Source: Hormiphora californensis (taxonomy: Eukaryota > Ctenophora > Tentaculata > Cydippida > Pleurobrachiidae). Taken from it: a DNA stretch of 64,000 nt. Location of the stretch: contig CM035356.1 in the NCBI GenBank assembly GCA_020137815.1, positions 3,498,563 to 3,562,562 on the forward strand, read 5' to 3'. The notes under the pieces are model-generated. The model did not search any database. It was not told the DNA's origin and saw only the letters and a list, made by a program, of their open reading frames with translations. Each line of letters starts with the position of its first letter. Positions within the stretch are counted from its first letter, which is position 1. The position numbers were made by a program, and so were the translations under genes. Positions 1-14,092 of this stretch are shown here, piece after piece.

Positions 1-144
1 GATTTGTTTTACAAGATAATAAGGCACGTAATTTTTGCTTCATTTTATTTCATTTATTTTACATTTTACAAATGTAAAGGAGGGTTAGAACATAACAAGG
101 TATTATATATATTTTTTATGATTATTATTCATTCCAATTTATAG

Positions 145-670
145 GTTTTGATAATCGTTGGGGTATTTCTAATATGTGTTGGTCCCCTTCTCATCATTGC
201 TTTCATATTCTATGTGAATGCAGACCTTCTACACCATGTCACCGAATCTGCTGGATTTGCTGTCTACGTTGTGGCACTTTCTCACTCCGCTATAAACCCC
301 TGTGTCTATGGACTCTTTGATAAGCGGTTTAGGTATGTTCAGTTTAGATCAGGCTATTGGTTCCTTGCCAGAGCAATTTTCAGATAGTGACGAGGGAAAA
401 CTATCTCTTACAAATTAGAGATTTCTTTCTTATACTAATTACAAAATGAGATATTATTCAAACGTTTCTCTCTCATCTCACACCCATCTTCTTGACAGGG
501 AGGCGTACCGATCCCTATTTAAACGCCAGAAAAGCCCGCTCAACTGCAGTAGTCACTATATCCGATCTCATTATGCTTCGGACATTATCCGAATGCCTGA
601 GAACACCGCGGCAGCAGGAGCAGGAGCAGTAACTGGGGGAGGAGCACAATTGTCCACCCCCACTCGGTAA
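145..670 (+). CDS. Class A (rhodopsin-like) GPCR, 3' end: TM6-TM7 and cytoplasmic tail
   Basis: Two exons are readable, 145-332 and 499-670; the gene starts upstream of the window or in exons not recognised. Exon one follows a TATAG acceptor and encodes two hydrophobic segments, TM6 (ICVGPLLIIAFIFYV) and TM7 ending in the NPxxY-type motif NPCVYG, then DKRFR. It stops at an AG|GTATGT donor. Exon two opens after TTGACAG and gives REAYRSLFKRQ, a serine-rich stretch and an Ala/Gly-rich tail (ENTAAAGAGAVTGGGAQ), ending TAA at 668-670. The intron falls in the same place and phase as in the GPCR at 15936-18443 (after the FR following TM7), so the two are paralogues. The protein would be a plasma-membrane G-protein-coupled receptor. 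Ligand unknown. Confidence 0.8.
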
Positions 671-2505
<1,835 letters not shown>

Positions 2506-3903
2506 TTAAGGGTACGCTAACCAAAAATTTTTTTCGAGTGCAGGGAAATCTCTCACCGTAGGGTTGTAGGCCATACCAAGGAGACCTCAAATATGCAATT
2601 TTAGCCCTTAAGTCGAATTCATATTTTTGCTACAGCTGTTTAAAAAATGTCCTGAAAATACGTTTTTGGCATCTCAAAAATTTTTTTTCAAAGATAGGAG
2701 CATGAAAATTTGGGGATTTGAAGAAGACATGAAGGTGAATAACCACAAAAAATTTTTTTGCAATCCGAGCTGATTTCCGGTCCTGAGATGGATTTCTTTT
2801 TTTCCACTTTAACGCCCTATTTGGCAAAGTTCCGAAAACATGTGAAAGCTGTAAATTGGTGAAAAGTTGCGTCTAACGATTATATAAGTGGCCATAAATT
2901 TTGGGCGTGTCCTTATTTGAGATAAGCTGTACGGAGTTTTTTTTGTGAAAGCCGTCATTTCAGAAATAAATAAATTCCCTGTATCTCAAAAACGGCTGAT
3001 CGTAGAGACCTGAGACTATGCTTAAACGATTCAGAAGGTCCGATTTTGGGGGGGTCTTCTGAGAGACATTTTGCTCCTACTTCAACCGTTTTTGCTGTAA
3101 TTGCGAAAAACAATTACCCATCTTCGCCATCGTGGATTTTTTTTGATTTTGTTTTTCATGATTATAGGGACCCATATGGACCAAATAGTGAAGGAATTAG
3201 CTTGTTAAACATTTTTCCATAGTTTCGGTCCTTTCTTAGCTAAAATTCCCTAATTACAGGATATTGGAGTTTAGCTTTTGCCCTTTTCATAGAATTTGTT
3301 TTTCGCAATTACAGCAAAAACGGTTGAAGTAGGAGCAAAATGTCTCTCAGAAGACCCCCCCAAAATCGGACCTTCTGAATCGTTTAAGCATAGTCTCAGG
3401 TCTCTACGATCAGCCGTTTTTGAGATACAGGGAATTTATTTATTTCTGAAATGACGGCTTTTACAAAAAAAATTCTGTACAGCTTATCTCAAATAAGGAC
3501 ATGCCCAAAATTTATGGCCACTTAGATAATCGTTAGACGCAACTTTTCACCAATTTACAGCTTTCACATGTTTTCGGAACTTTGCCAAATAGGGCGTTAA
3601 AGTGGAAAAAAAGAAATCCATCTCAGGACCGGAAATCAGCTCGGATTGCAAAAAAAATTTTTGTGGTTATTCACCTTCATGTCCTCTTCAAATCCCCAAA
3701 TTTTCATGCTCCTATCTTTGAAAAAAAATTTTTGAGATGCCAAAAACTTATTTTCAGTTCATTTTTCAAGCAGCTGTAGCAAAAATATGAATTCGACTTG
3801 AGAGCTCAAATTGCATATTTGAGGTCTCCTTGGCATGGCCTACAACCCTACGGTGAGAGATTTCCCTGCACTCGAAAAAAATTTTTGGTTAGCGTACCCT
3901 TAA
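2506..3903. mobile_element. 1.4 kb fold-back (long inverted repeat) element, TTAA ends
   Basis: Two nearly identical arms of about 600 bp face each other. The left begins TTAAGGGTACGCTAACC and the right ends with its reverse complement, GGTTAGCGTACCCTTAA. A unique loop of about 190 bp lies around 3110-3300. The TTAA at both ends and a terminal GGG fit the TTAA target used by piggyBac-type transposases, but no transposase is encoded, so that link is inference. The same 65-residue open frame appears in each arm because the arms mirror each other; it is not a gene. A diverged, 5'-truncated copy lies at about 28.0-28.8 kb. Confidence 0.9.
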
Positions 3904-4024
3904 GAGTATCAAGCTCGTATTTATACCACATTCCGTTCTTTGTCTTCGTTCATTCTTCATATTGTGTGTTTTGAACTGTGACGAATGTAATGAGCTGCTT
4001 TCTCCGCCATGTCTAATATATGAA

Positions 4025-4179
4025 CAGTCGGACCCCGATATACCAGGCCCCGATTTACCGGAACCCCGATTTACCGTGAGGATAAACTTCCCCGAATATA
4101 GGATTTGAACAATATTTAACCCCGATTTACCGGGCAAAACCCTTTCCCCCGAGCATCCCGGTAAATCGGGGTCCGACTG
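4025..4179. mobile_element. Small MITE, family A (CAGTCGGACCCCGAT ends)
   Basis: Terminal inverted repeats CAGTCGGACCCCGAT and ATCGGGGTCCGACTG bound about 155 bp with internal ATTTACCGG-type repeats. Other copies are at 9119-9290, 9861-9928, 36698-36973, 40501-40599 and 41130-41217, with a fragment near 46553. TA beside several copies and the CAGT ends are like Tc1/mariner-pogo non-autonomous elements. Confidence 0.85.
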
Positions 4180-4320
4180 TGGACTATAATTGCCGGTTAA
4201 TGTGTAGTGAATGGAAGAGCGTGAAACAATATCAATTACGATAAAGTTGGAAATGTTTTTTCCCATAAAAAAAGCACTGCAGTCCCTCCCACCTGATTTT
4301 CAATTGTTGTTTACTTTTAG

Positions 4321-5074
4321 GAGGCTTTGATAGTTGATGAATTTGAGAACATGGCAAAACTTCCTGTAAGTACAATCTCTCAATGTGCAGATGGAATTAT
4401 CTGGCTCCATTATCTGGCTATACTACCTCGCAGTTCTCTCGGGGATCCGTCGATCCGTAATCTGTAGCCTAACGCGTTCATTGCCTTTCAGTCAAGTTTT
4501 CCCCCTAACGGACAGACTCCATTGGTTCATGGTGCTAAAGTAGAAATCACTAGTTTGTGTTCTGGCAAGGTTATGATAATGGAACAAAATGGGGCGCTAC
4601 GGGCTAATTTGTCTTCTGTTAACGGTCGCTGTTTTGTAGTGTCCCAGGTATGTATACATTTCAAGTTTCATGTGTAGTTATGCCATGTACTGAAGTTTTG
4701 TTCAAATCCGCGAAGGGTCGAACAAGACAAGTACTAATATAAAGTTCATTACGCCACAGTTGGGATCTGCAGTTATGTTACAATGTCCACAAACTGGCTA
4801 CTTCATTGCCGCTAATGCTGGATACTTTTATGGATTTGGAGCAAATCAACAACAGGCCGCTCTCCGTGTCTACTACCACGAGGACAGTGGGGCTATTGAG
4901 TTTGAGTCGGTATCTGACCCGGGAAAGTTTCTAGCCTTTGATAGAATCGGAAACGTTATCCCCTTGACAGGAACTACAACCTCCCTTAATAGGCAGTTTA
5001 CAGTTAGGGTACTGGAGGAAGGTCAGACCCAAGTTAACTTCGAAAGGAATAACCTAAGGGTGAGTCCTGATTAG
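4321..5074 (+). CDS. Small beta-trefoil protein (FGF/IL-1-like fold), probable
   Basis: Exons 4321-4365, about 4493-4650 and 4760-5074. The first follows a TTTTAG acceptor and contains an in-frame ATG at 4351 (MAKLP), so either translation starts there or further 5' exons exist. The reading gives about 157 residues from that Met. Three similar blocks are visible: SGKVMIMEQNGALRANL, a block around GSAVMLQCPQTGYFIAAN, and FESVSDPGKFLAFDRIGNV. Each has a Gly-aromatic or hydrophobic core, the threefold pattern of a beta-trefoil. FESxxxPGKFLAFD resembles FGF and IL-1 family signatures, but no signal peptide is seen and family membership is not proven; a fascin-like or lectin-like trefoil is possible. 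The last exon contains a possible donor (AGG|GTGAGT at 5059/5060), so the C-terminus may continue in another exon. Confidence 0.6.
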
Positions 5075-6072
5075 TCTATGATTCATAATTCTCCTACAAA
5101 ACAGGATAAGTATCAGGCAATTCAATTCGCACGTTTGAGGTGTGCCCAAAGCTGTAAAACTGATTTTAGCAATAAAGTGTCCATAGTTACCGATTCAATT
5201 CCCATTGCAACAATAAATTGGCAGCCCATGCTTGAGGCACACCCGGTGTGTGCGCTAGTGTAAATTACAATTGCCGTTCACTGTGTAGTATTTAGAATGT
5301 AGAACAACCGTTAAACAATAACAATTACATTTACATAGTGTTTCCCCGCCCTGCGATAAAATTGCTTCCTATAATACATATGACTTTCAAAATGCTTTCA
5401 AGTCACGCTCAAATTGGTTGTTACCTAGGTCTACGCCTTATTCATTAGTCAACATACCAACACAATTAGAATAATATTTGTAGTTTTACATAATTATGAC
5501 ATGATCGAAAACAGTACAATTGCAATTTTCTCTTGATTTTTGATTGTTTTAAGTGACCGCCAATGAGTGATGACTATGAAGAATTAGATGAGTAATTGAA
5601 TAGTAGGTAACATACTGGTGTGCAAGGCGCTTTGTCAAAACTTTTTTAAGAAAAGCTTACGGGCTGTTTCATCAACCATTGTTATATGCTTTATTTTAGT
5701 TGTGTGTAACAGTATGAAGTTTCTCTCTCTCTCGCTCTCTCTATTCCTCGCCCTCAAACTCTCTCTTAGTCTATTTCTCTCTCTTTCTCCTTCTCGCATT
5801 GAGGGGACTTCCTTCTATGTCTTTGTCCGGACAAAGACATGTCCTATCTACTACTAGCTTACGCTTCGGTTACTTTGTTCCTCTATTTCTATTTGTAGCG
5901 TGTTAGCTAAAAATTATTTTCACTCGGAATTCTATTGACACGAAACTTGCATATTTTTATCAAGTCTAGGAATCAGGTCATAATTGCCGATAGCCATTCC
6001 CCATTCGTCTACTTTACTCTAAAGTAGGACCACAAAAAAACACAAGCTTGTTCGATGAGAGTGGACAGGACA
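5075..6072. other. Non-coding stretch downstream of the beta-trefoil gene
   Basis: No convincing exon. A short frame at 5564-5593 (MSDDYEELDE then TAA) follows a pyrimidine-rich TTTTAAG and could be an acidic alternative 3' end, but the phase does not fit the donor at 5059. A CT-rich patch lies at 5720-5800. Confidence 0.4.
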
Positions 6073-7211
6073 GGGGCGCTTCGACGAAACTTTAAGCACA
6101 CTTAAAAACGTTGCGTAACTCTCCTTTCACACCTTCTAATTGATTTTCACACCCCTTAAGCATGGTTTGTGTCGACGAAACTTTTTAGAAATCTCGCTTA
6201 GTGAAAATTGAGGGGTAGTAAGTGAAATTTTACACAAGCTCTCCAAACCTTGCGTAACCCCCTAATCACGTGGTAAAATCACGTGATTTGGGCCAAATTG
6301 AAGCGACAATGACGTCATAGTTCACGCAATATCTCACTCAAATATCGAGAAAAGTGAGGTTTGTTAAGTCTCCTCCAGAGGAGACTTAATGGTAGACAAG
6401 ACAGCGCTGGCAAGTAAAAGATGCTACAAAACAGTGTATATTTTGCTTCTCGCATGTAGAAAAAAGATAAAATGGCACTCCTTGTCCCCCAATTAGCTAT
6501 CTCTACTCAACCACAATATTGAGGCACTAGTTTGGGGTTTCAGCCAAGCCCATACTGCATACACCATCTATATTAGACTCTCACAGTCAGATAAGATGTG
6601 GATGAATTCAGTTGTTTTCCTTCTGGCAGGACAAGATGAACAGTGAACTACTATTATATTTTCACTGTTTATCTCTTCATCTAGCAGCCTATCTATTCAT
6701 CTCACCCGGCCTAAATAATATTGCAAGTTATTAGTGTATAGGTTTATTGATTTTTCATAATGAACAATCAATGTAAGATCTCTATTTGTCCGCTATAACA
6801 TTCATTGCCAGCTACTGTAAGAATACACAGAGTTTTGAAGATTTGAAATTTCTAGAATCTTGAGAAATGGAAGTCAAACTTCTTCTTCACCCCCAATCTG
6901 GTGTGATATCTCGCTAACACTATTGGCTGGTGAACCCTACACGTGACCAAATTGACGCCTGTGTAAACCCATGTAATGGAAATCCTATCACGTGTCCATT
7001 TTCGATCCCCTGATTGGTTTTCTACACCCATACACGAGGGGTGATCCGGGGATTCACGTGGTATACACGTGGTTCACACCAAGGACCTAAAGTGAGGTTT
7101 TGGAAAGCGTTCGACGACACCCCTCTCGAGACAAGTCTGAAAAATTTTCCTTGTGTAACTCTAAAGAGAGCTTATTTATTAAGTGTGCTTAAAGTTTCGT
7201 CGAAGAGCCCC
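6073..7211. mobile_element. 1.1 kb non-autonomous DNA-transposon-like element
   Basis: A 30-bp-plus inverted repeat bounds the region: GCTTCGACGAAACTTTAAGC near 6079 and its reverse complement near 7205, with GGGG/CCCC at the outer edges. The interior has several CACGTG-containing short repeats and no transposase frame. The termini are clear, the target duplication is not. Confidence 0.6.
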
Positions 7212-7761
7212 AGGTTTCCTTGGAAAATGTTCTATAAACTTTCTCAACACAGCTAAAACATCAATATGTAGTGTATTTTGAATGATTTGATTTCCGGATA
7301 ATATACAGTCGTTAATTTATTATGAATTATATGTTATGTTCGGTTTTTCGATTTACCTGAGATAGTAATTGTCAATTGCTTTATTTTCCGTGTATTTATT
7401 ACTTCTTTACTAATAGCGACGATTCTTAAGTTTATATAATATCATCCATATTATCGACGCAAATCGGTATGCAAGTATGCTGTGAAAGTTATTTTAGATT
7501 AAGAAAGCTTATCCTATACAGTAATACATATTGGCGTTTTTGAAATCATTTCCTTCATCTTATCTAAGTATCCTAGTATATAGACCATAACCTCTGTTTC
7601 AAATTGAGCAAATGAAAAATGTTCGTTTACTTTTCAATTTAACCTACACAGGTCAATGTAAACTTTTTATTTTATTTGAATTAAATTATAAAACTTGATT
7701 TGATTTTGAATTAAATTATAAAACTTAGTAGGTTGGTGTGTGGAACGTTGATGAGGATCCT

Positions 7762-10700
7762 ATGTCAGGGAGTATCCAAGGGGAGCTGAAAAACTTCGCC
7801 GACACTACCTCTGCCCATGGAGTCAGGTGGGTGCAATGTACACTGTAACAGTGTACAATGTACATTGTACAGTGTATAAAATGTACACTGTATGTAAACT
7901 GAACATACCATGAATACTGCAGATACAATGATATCTTCCATGTTGATTTTCCTCCTGATCTATAACAGCTGTCCCCCATTTTCAGATTTATTTTCCATGG
8001 CAGTCACACTGCGGTAAAAGTGGCATTTTTTATATTCTGGGTTTCTGCTGTGGGTTTTTGCGCTTTTAGAGCATCAGTTAGCATTCAAAAGTATATCAAA
8101 CAGGTTAGTGTTGATAACTTGGTAACACAGGTTATGTAAAGAAACAATCTGTAAACTTTTGTTTAATTTCAACTTTATATCGTTATATTCATCGTTTTTA
8201 ATTTACAACTTTAGAGTTATTATCAACCTTCAGGAAACCACCTCACGATATGAAATGTTTCCCGCGTCAGCTACAGCCGTGATGGATTTCCCTACAATTA
8301 CGGCATGCAACCTGAACATGGTAAATGAAGTTAGTTAATGGTTCCTGTATATTATATGAAAAGAGAAATCAGATTTGGTCCATTATATATTTTCTCTTCT
8401 GGTCCTTGTCTTGCCGCCGGTGAGGAGAATTCCAATCTAATCTATTCTAGCGATGTGATTATTCGGATTCGCTTCGTGCATTCATCCACACGTGCCATAC
8501 ACCCACACTAAGAGCGTTGAAATGATTCATGGAGGAGCTTAACAAGTTATCATGAGTGTTAAATTAAATTTTGAACTAAATTATGAAAAACCTTACCTTC
8601 TTGCAGCTCAGAAAATCATTTTTAAAAGAAAACAAACCATTGGAGGCGTTTTGGAGTTTTGCCTCTATGCACGACTTTACATCTCTACGGCAATTGGACT
8701 GGGATTCTGAGGAATTGAGACCTTATCAGAATTACAGTTATTATGTACGTGATGCTATGCATGATCATAAGAGCATAGCTGGTGTATGTACTACTAAATT
8801 GAATTTACTACTGCTATGAGTAAATGTAAAGAACGATCAATGTAATACCAGGTGGACTAACATATAATATTATGATACTACATTTTGTTTATGTTTCAAA
8901 GTACTAAATAATCCCATCTTCCCTAAATCTGCCCAGGAGTTGTTGAAGGAGGCTCAGATGTACAATGATACGTTCATCTCATGCACCCAGGGAAAGATGA
9001 GGTACTGTGACAGCACTGTCATGGGATCGGAATACTACCTCCGGGTATGTGATACAGTGATACACTAGTAGGAGGATTATTATAATTTAGCTATGCCACC
9101 ACAAAATAAAATATAGTACAGTCGGACCCCGATTTAACGGCACCCTCGGGGGAAAGGGTTTTGTCCGTTAAATCGGGGTGTCCGCTAAATTGGGGTCAAA
9201 TACTGTTAATTTTCTATATCGGGGGAAGATTATCCTGCCGTTAAATCGGGGTGCTGTTAAATCGGGGGCCGTTAAATCGGGGTCCGACTGTACCACATAT
9301 AGCACCACACATAGCTTCAAGGATGTCTTCATCTACAATACTTCCCTGCAGGAGATTGAGTTTATGAGGGGAAGTTGTTTTACAATCCTTCCCTGCAGGA
9401 CATTGAGTTTGTGAGTGGAAGTTGTTTTCGGATAAACCCCCACGGGACGCTCAAAGGGAAGAGCGGGGATTACGGTGTATTAACAATGATGATGCTCGCT
9501 GATAGGGACGAGTATTTCTATAACAGTAGCAATGTGGGATGGGTCATGGCCATCCATGAGAGTGAGAGATATGGTTCAAGTATTGATAATGGAATAAAGA
9601 TAAGCCCAGGATATACCTACTATGTTAACCTCGATATGATGAACGTAAGTAAATACACATAGTATCAAAAGTGAGCGAACTCATCCTGCACAAGCTCTTG
9701 GTAACGCAGTTCCCCCTACATTGCGGGCACGCTAAAACGTGCCTTACTATCGCAATGTCGACAGAGGGGTAACTTCGTTACCAACACAAGCTCGAGGTGT
9801 AAAAGTTTATTTTCTCCAACTTTTCTTTATCAAACATTTGCCAAAATGTCTGTTAACATACGGTCGAACTCCGATTTATCAGGATGCTAGGGGGAAGGGT
9901 TTTGCCTGGTATATCGGGGTCTGAATGTATCTATCTTTAGATCAAGAATCACGAGAGCCACTGTCGAGCACAGGGTATGTATATTTCGGGATACGGACGA
10001 TATGATCAAGCGACCTGTCTTTTAGACTGCAGGGATCGGATACTTTACGAAAAATGCGGGTAAGCTCCCAATTCTACCACATAATGGGTTTTCAACCGGT
10101 ATAATAATTGTATATGGGACACTAATTAATTTTTAATTACAGTTGCTTAATGACGGTTCCACCGAACGCCAAAGAGGCAGGGTTGAACTACACATCTTGC
10201 ACCCTAAAACAAGTGTCCCAGTGTGCCTTGTCAAGCTATGTTGAATACGGTAAGGAGCTCTGTTTCATTAACAAACCATTATAGTTTAATCTTAAGCCTC
10301 ATCCTACTGGTGGTGGCCGATTCGACCAATCTTTCTAATGAAAATATATTAGGATATGTGATCCCCCAGAAGTATGATTTATCTCAAACACTCATAACTT
10401 TTTTCAGTGAAAAGATATGCAGATGTAACAGCGGACCAGACAACGCAAGACTGCGATTGTTACATTACTGCTTGCTCCTATACAATATTCACCAGTTCCG
10501 TTACTGCCACCCCCATACCTGATCTGGAGCTAAAGCACAAGGTTGAGAGGTGGCGATATCAGGACCGGTAAGACCACCATCCGATCCTGATTTTCTTTTA
10601 AATTGCCATGTATGCATACATCATTAAATCCTTATGGAATCATGGTTCATTACTTATCAATCAAACTAATATACACTTTTTAGGTTTGCTCGGTTCCGCA

Positions 10701-11295
10701 ACTATACCCACGAAGATCTGGCGAAGAACTTGGCGATTATTGAGGTGTACTTTGGAACCAGCTCAATCACAAGCATAGAGGAAGTCGTGGCTTACGATTT
10801 TGATAACCTTCTCGGTATAGACATTGATATATAGTTTAGCCCAAATATTAGCCTTATGGCTATGCTTCTTCTCATTTCTAGATAAACTCATGTGAGTTTT
10901 GAGATACCATGTCAATATAGCTTAAGTAGCGTCAACAACGCGTGGTTTACTACAGTAGTGGCTAATTTTGATAGCCAGCAAGCAGACCCAAATAACTTGG
11001 CTGCTACTCGTGCGTGCTGAAGTTCATCAATAGTTCATCACTAGTGCCATCCAAGTTCCATGCATTAATTAATCACCGCGGCCTCTAATGATCTCCCCCT
11101 CCTGCAGGAGATATTGGAGGCGTCATGGGGCTGTTCCTAGGTGCAAGTATGTTTACAGCCATGGAGTTCATTAACCTCATCATCTCCCTGGTCTTGAGAC
11201 TATGGCAGAGACATTGTGCTCCGATTCATCGGCACCATCACCAGCCATTGAAAGTTAACAACCAAATAGCGACCGTTTCTGAAGTGAACTTGTGA
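7762..11295 (+). CDS. DEG/ENaC (ASIC-like) sodium channel subunit, complete
   Basis: Eleven exons: 7762-7826, 7986-8103, 8234-8320, 8607-8783, 8937-9044, 9399-9644, 9941-10059, 10143-10249, 10408-10567, 10684-10814, 11108-11295. The phases join without a break into 501 residues, within the usual family length. Start ATG 7762 gives a short cytoplasmic N-terminus with the conserved His-Gly gating motif (residues 19-20). TM1 is about residues 31-50. The family post-TM1 signature appears as FPTITACN. The large extracellular domain has GSCFRINP (cf. GxCFxFN) and many cysteines (CDCYITAC). Exon 11 encodes DIGGVMGLFLGASMFTAMEF: the G-A-S selectivity filter (about 451-453) inside TM2, then a short His-rich tail. 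Such subunits form trimeric amiloride-sensitive cation channels in the plasma membrane, gated by protons, peptides or force; the stimulus cannot be read. AATAAA-type signals lie near 11472 and 11494. Confidence 0.93.
9119..9290. mobile_element. MITE family A, intact, in a channel-gene intron
   Basis: CAGTCGGACCCCGATTTA to its inverse, flanked by TA on both sides (target duplication TA). Internal TTAAATCGGGG motifs repeat. Confidence 0.9.
9337..9428 (+). repeat. 47-bp tandem duplication of a splice acceptor and exon start
   Basis: Two copies offset by 47 bp, each reading CTTCCCTGCAG then GA(G/C)ATTGAGTTT...GGAAGTTGTTTT. Only the second acceptor (exon from 9399) keeps the channel frame; the first leads to a stop. 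Confidence 0.85.
9861..9928. mobile_element. MITE family A, diverged short copy
   Basis: CGGTCGAACTCCGATTTATC to a degenerate inverse, in the intron before channel exon 7. Confidence 0.6.
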
Positions 11296-11720
11296 AACTT
11301 CTTTAGGATGTGCGTGTGTGAGATTACAACTTTGTTCGACAGATATTCTGTGTGTGTGTGTTCGTTTGTGTGTTGCCTAAATCTAATTGTGTAAACGGCA
11401 GGATCCGTTCAATTAAAATTAGTTCTTACTGAGCTAATGGGGGTATGCTTATTTGGATTTGGCAGCCCAATCAATAAACTCTGATAACTATTGGTAAATA
11501 AACAATAAATCCGACTGTTTCCATACTCGACAATTAAGTGTACTTAATAAATGAAATTTTATTGATTTTAGAGAGTTATTTAAATCCTTTTTCTTCTCTA
11601 TCAAACTCAATCCCATTGAAAATATGAAATCTTCACCTACATTTTCTCAAAGGACGATAAGAAAGCAGTTGTCATTTTTGTCTGGATAACATCATAGTAA
11701 AGGTTAATCCTTTTTTCTCC

Positions 11721-11725
<5 letters not shown>

Positions 11726-11800
<75 letters not shown>
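11726..11800. repeat. (CT)n microsatellite
   Basis: Near-pure CT for about 75 bp. Faces the (GA)n tract about 310 bp downstream. Confidence 0.97.
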
Positions 11801-11803
<3 letters not shown>

Positions 11804-12109
11804 GGCCTAGTTTCCATGGCTACTACACTTCTCTCTTCACAAGATATCACTCTCTCACAAACACCTTTTCAGCGTGGTCTAGATGTAGTACGTGAGCAAC
11901 AGATTGATACTTTTTAGGAGACTACACTGCATGTTGTATTGTATCATGATACTGGTTCCATCTGATGCTCTTGAATGATATATATCTTCATCTTCAATGA
12001 AGATTCTTCATTTATCTCACACACGTCTCTCTCCCGCGTATGTCTGTCATATGCAGACACGATTGGTTTCGCTTAAACGAGAGGGAGGGAAAGAGAGATA
12101 TATCTATAT

Positions 12110-12118
12110 AAAAAGAGA

Positions 12119-12187
<69 letters not shown>
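12110..12187. repeat. (GA)n microsatellite
   Basis: Near-pure GA for about 75 bp, in inverted orientation to the CT tract at 11726. Confidence 0.97.
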
Positions 12188-12192
<5 letters not shown>

Positions 12193-13707
12193 TACATCAT
12201 GAGCAATACCTATCCTCTTCTTTTCTTCATTGATGTGTTATAGTGAAGTGTGTTGTTCACCAGAACACGCTATATATTCAATCATTTGATAGCTTATTGG
12301 AACACCAATCATTACATTAGAATGAATACTGTTTGTGATTGCCCAATGTCCTTACACCTAGCTATCAGATATTTCCATTGGAAATTCTCCAATTCCACCG
12401 GTCCAAATGTTAATGAAAGATGTCCGGGACTATGGATCAGAGATTTTTGGTCCAATATCATAGCTCGCTCAGAGTTCAGGCACCTCAAATTCCATGACAA
12501 TTCCTCTGAATGCCTTAAAAATCGTAACACTTGGTAAGCGTAACACTTGGTCTAGCTGCCATATGCTGTAACAGTTGTCCTCACATAGACAGTAATCAGG
12601 AGATTATAATATAGGCTTGCAGAATTACAAATCACTATCCGATAGAGACAGAGATGTGTATTAGACAATCCTGCTGCTGCAGTAAGCAACTGATCACATA
12701 CCGATTGACGCATAGGCCAGAGACCTAATTTTGTGAGACACTGCAAGCCATAGTCAGGCGTGGTCTGGGGTCCGGGTTACGCAATCAATACCATATATTG
12801 CTACTTAAAGGTTTCGTGCAAGCTATAATGCAGCACAACCTTAGTATTTTCTTAGAAGCAGTTTGAAGTGATCCTATACTTGTGTTGTTTCTAATATGGC
12901 CAGTTTCAGATCCTCCCCTGTATTGTTGTACCTTGTTCTAGTTTCTCTAGTTAATCTACATTTGTAGGTGGCTATGTGTGTATACCTCTATAAGAGATCC
13001 TGATTAAACTTGTGTGTGTGTGCTGGGACCAGCAGTTAGGAGCACTAGGAGAGCTACATGATGCATTGAACTGTGAACTAACTTTATTATTGCTCTTCTT
13101 GAATAGGAAGCTGGGAGCTATGCGAACCTCGTATTACCAATGCCAAAGTGTCAAGCCGACAGTCTTTGCTCCAAATTTAGGCTCTATTTAAGTATTTCGG
13201 ACAAATAATTATTCCTTGTGCTCTGTATTGCAGTATATGAGTTAAACTTGCCTGGCTAGACTGTGTTTCGGGCGCCCACCCCCGAATCACTTCCTTTACA
13301 AATGTAAAGGGAGGGTTAGAACATAGCAAAGTTAAACCATTGCTGTACCGTTAGAAGTTCGGCTTTTATCTGGGTCTGTCGAACATGATATCATTATTTT
13401 TAAGTGGTTCGGAAACAAATATAGAGAAACATTATTGGAACACGGTTATGATACCATTAAAAACATTCTCAGAAAATCGTAAATGCCTTTTGCAATTTGC
13501 TGCTGCAGTATGTAGTGATCCAGCTGCAATGAAACAACTCAGTATGTAATCAGCTTTGTGTTATAATGAAAAAGAAAAGGAATTTTCCTTGCAGCTTTTC
13601 AACTGCAGCTTATAAGGGATTGTTATCTCAGGAGAAGAGAATAGAGATAGACAGCTTTTTTCTGCTTTCCATCTTCTTTCGCTATTTCACGACAACATGT
13701 CTTCTTA

Positions 13708-13709
<2 letters not shown>

Positions 13710-13753
<44 letters not shown>
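13710..13753. repeat. (CT)n microsatellite
   Basis: About 44 bp of CT, again paired with an inverted GA tract downstream. Confidence 0.95.
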
Positions 13754-13756
<3 letters not shown>

Positions 13757-13989
13757 GATTCCTGTCCATATCTCTCCCATATCTCTCTAACAGGGGAGAG
13801 GGAGGCTACTGTGCGAGATTGTGTTGTGATATGGCGGCCGCGGGTTGCTTGTAAAATTGACCCCCTGCCGGCCGGTCACGTGACTGCAAATCTCTGTCCG
13901 TCATTATTGCCTGTGAGTGATGCCATGAAGTCTTTGTGCCAGCTACGCGATCATCTTCATAATAAAGAGGGATAGAGAGAGACTAGAGA

Positions 13990-14092
<103 letters not shown>

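Noticed and set aside
2630-3779. Twin 65-codon ORFs starting MPNRALKWKKRN.
   Set aside because: Mirror copies in the arms of the fold-back element, without family features.
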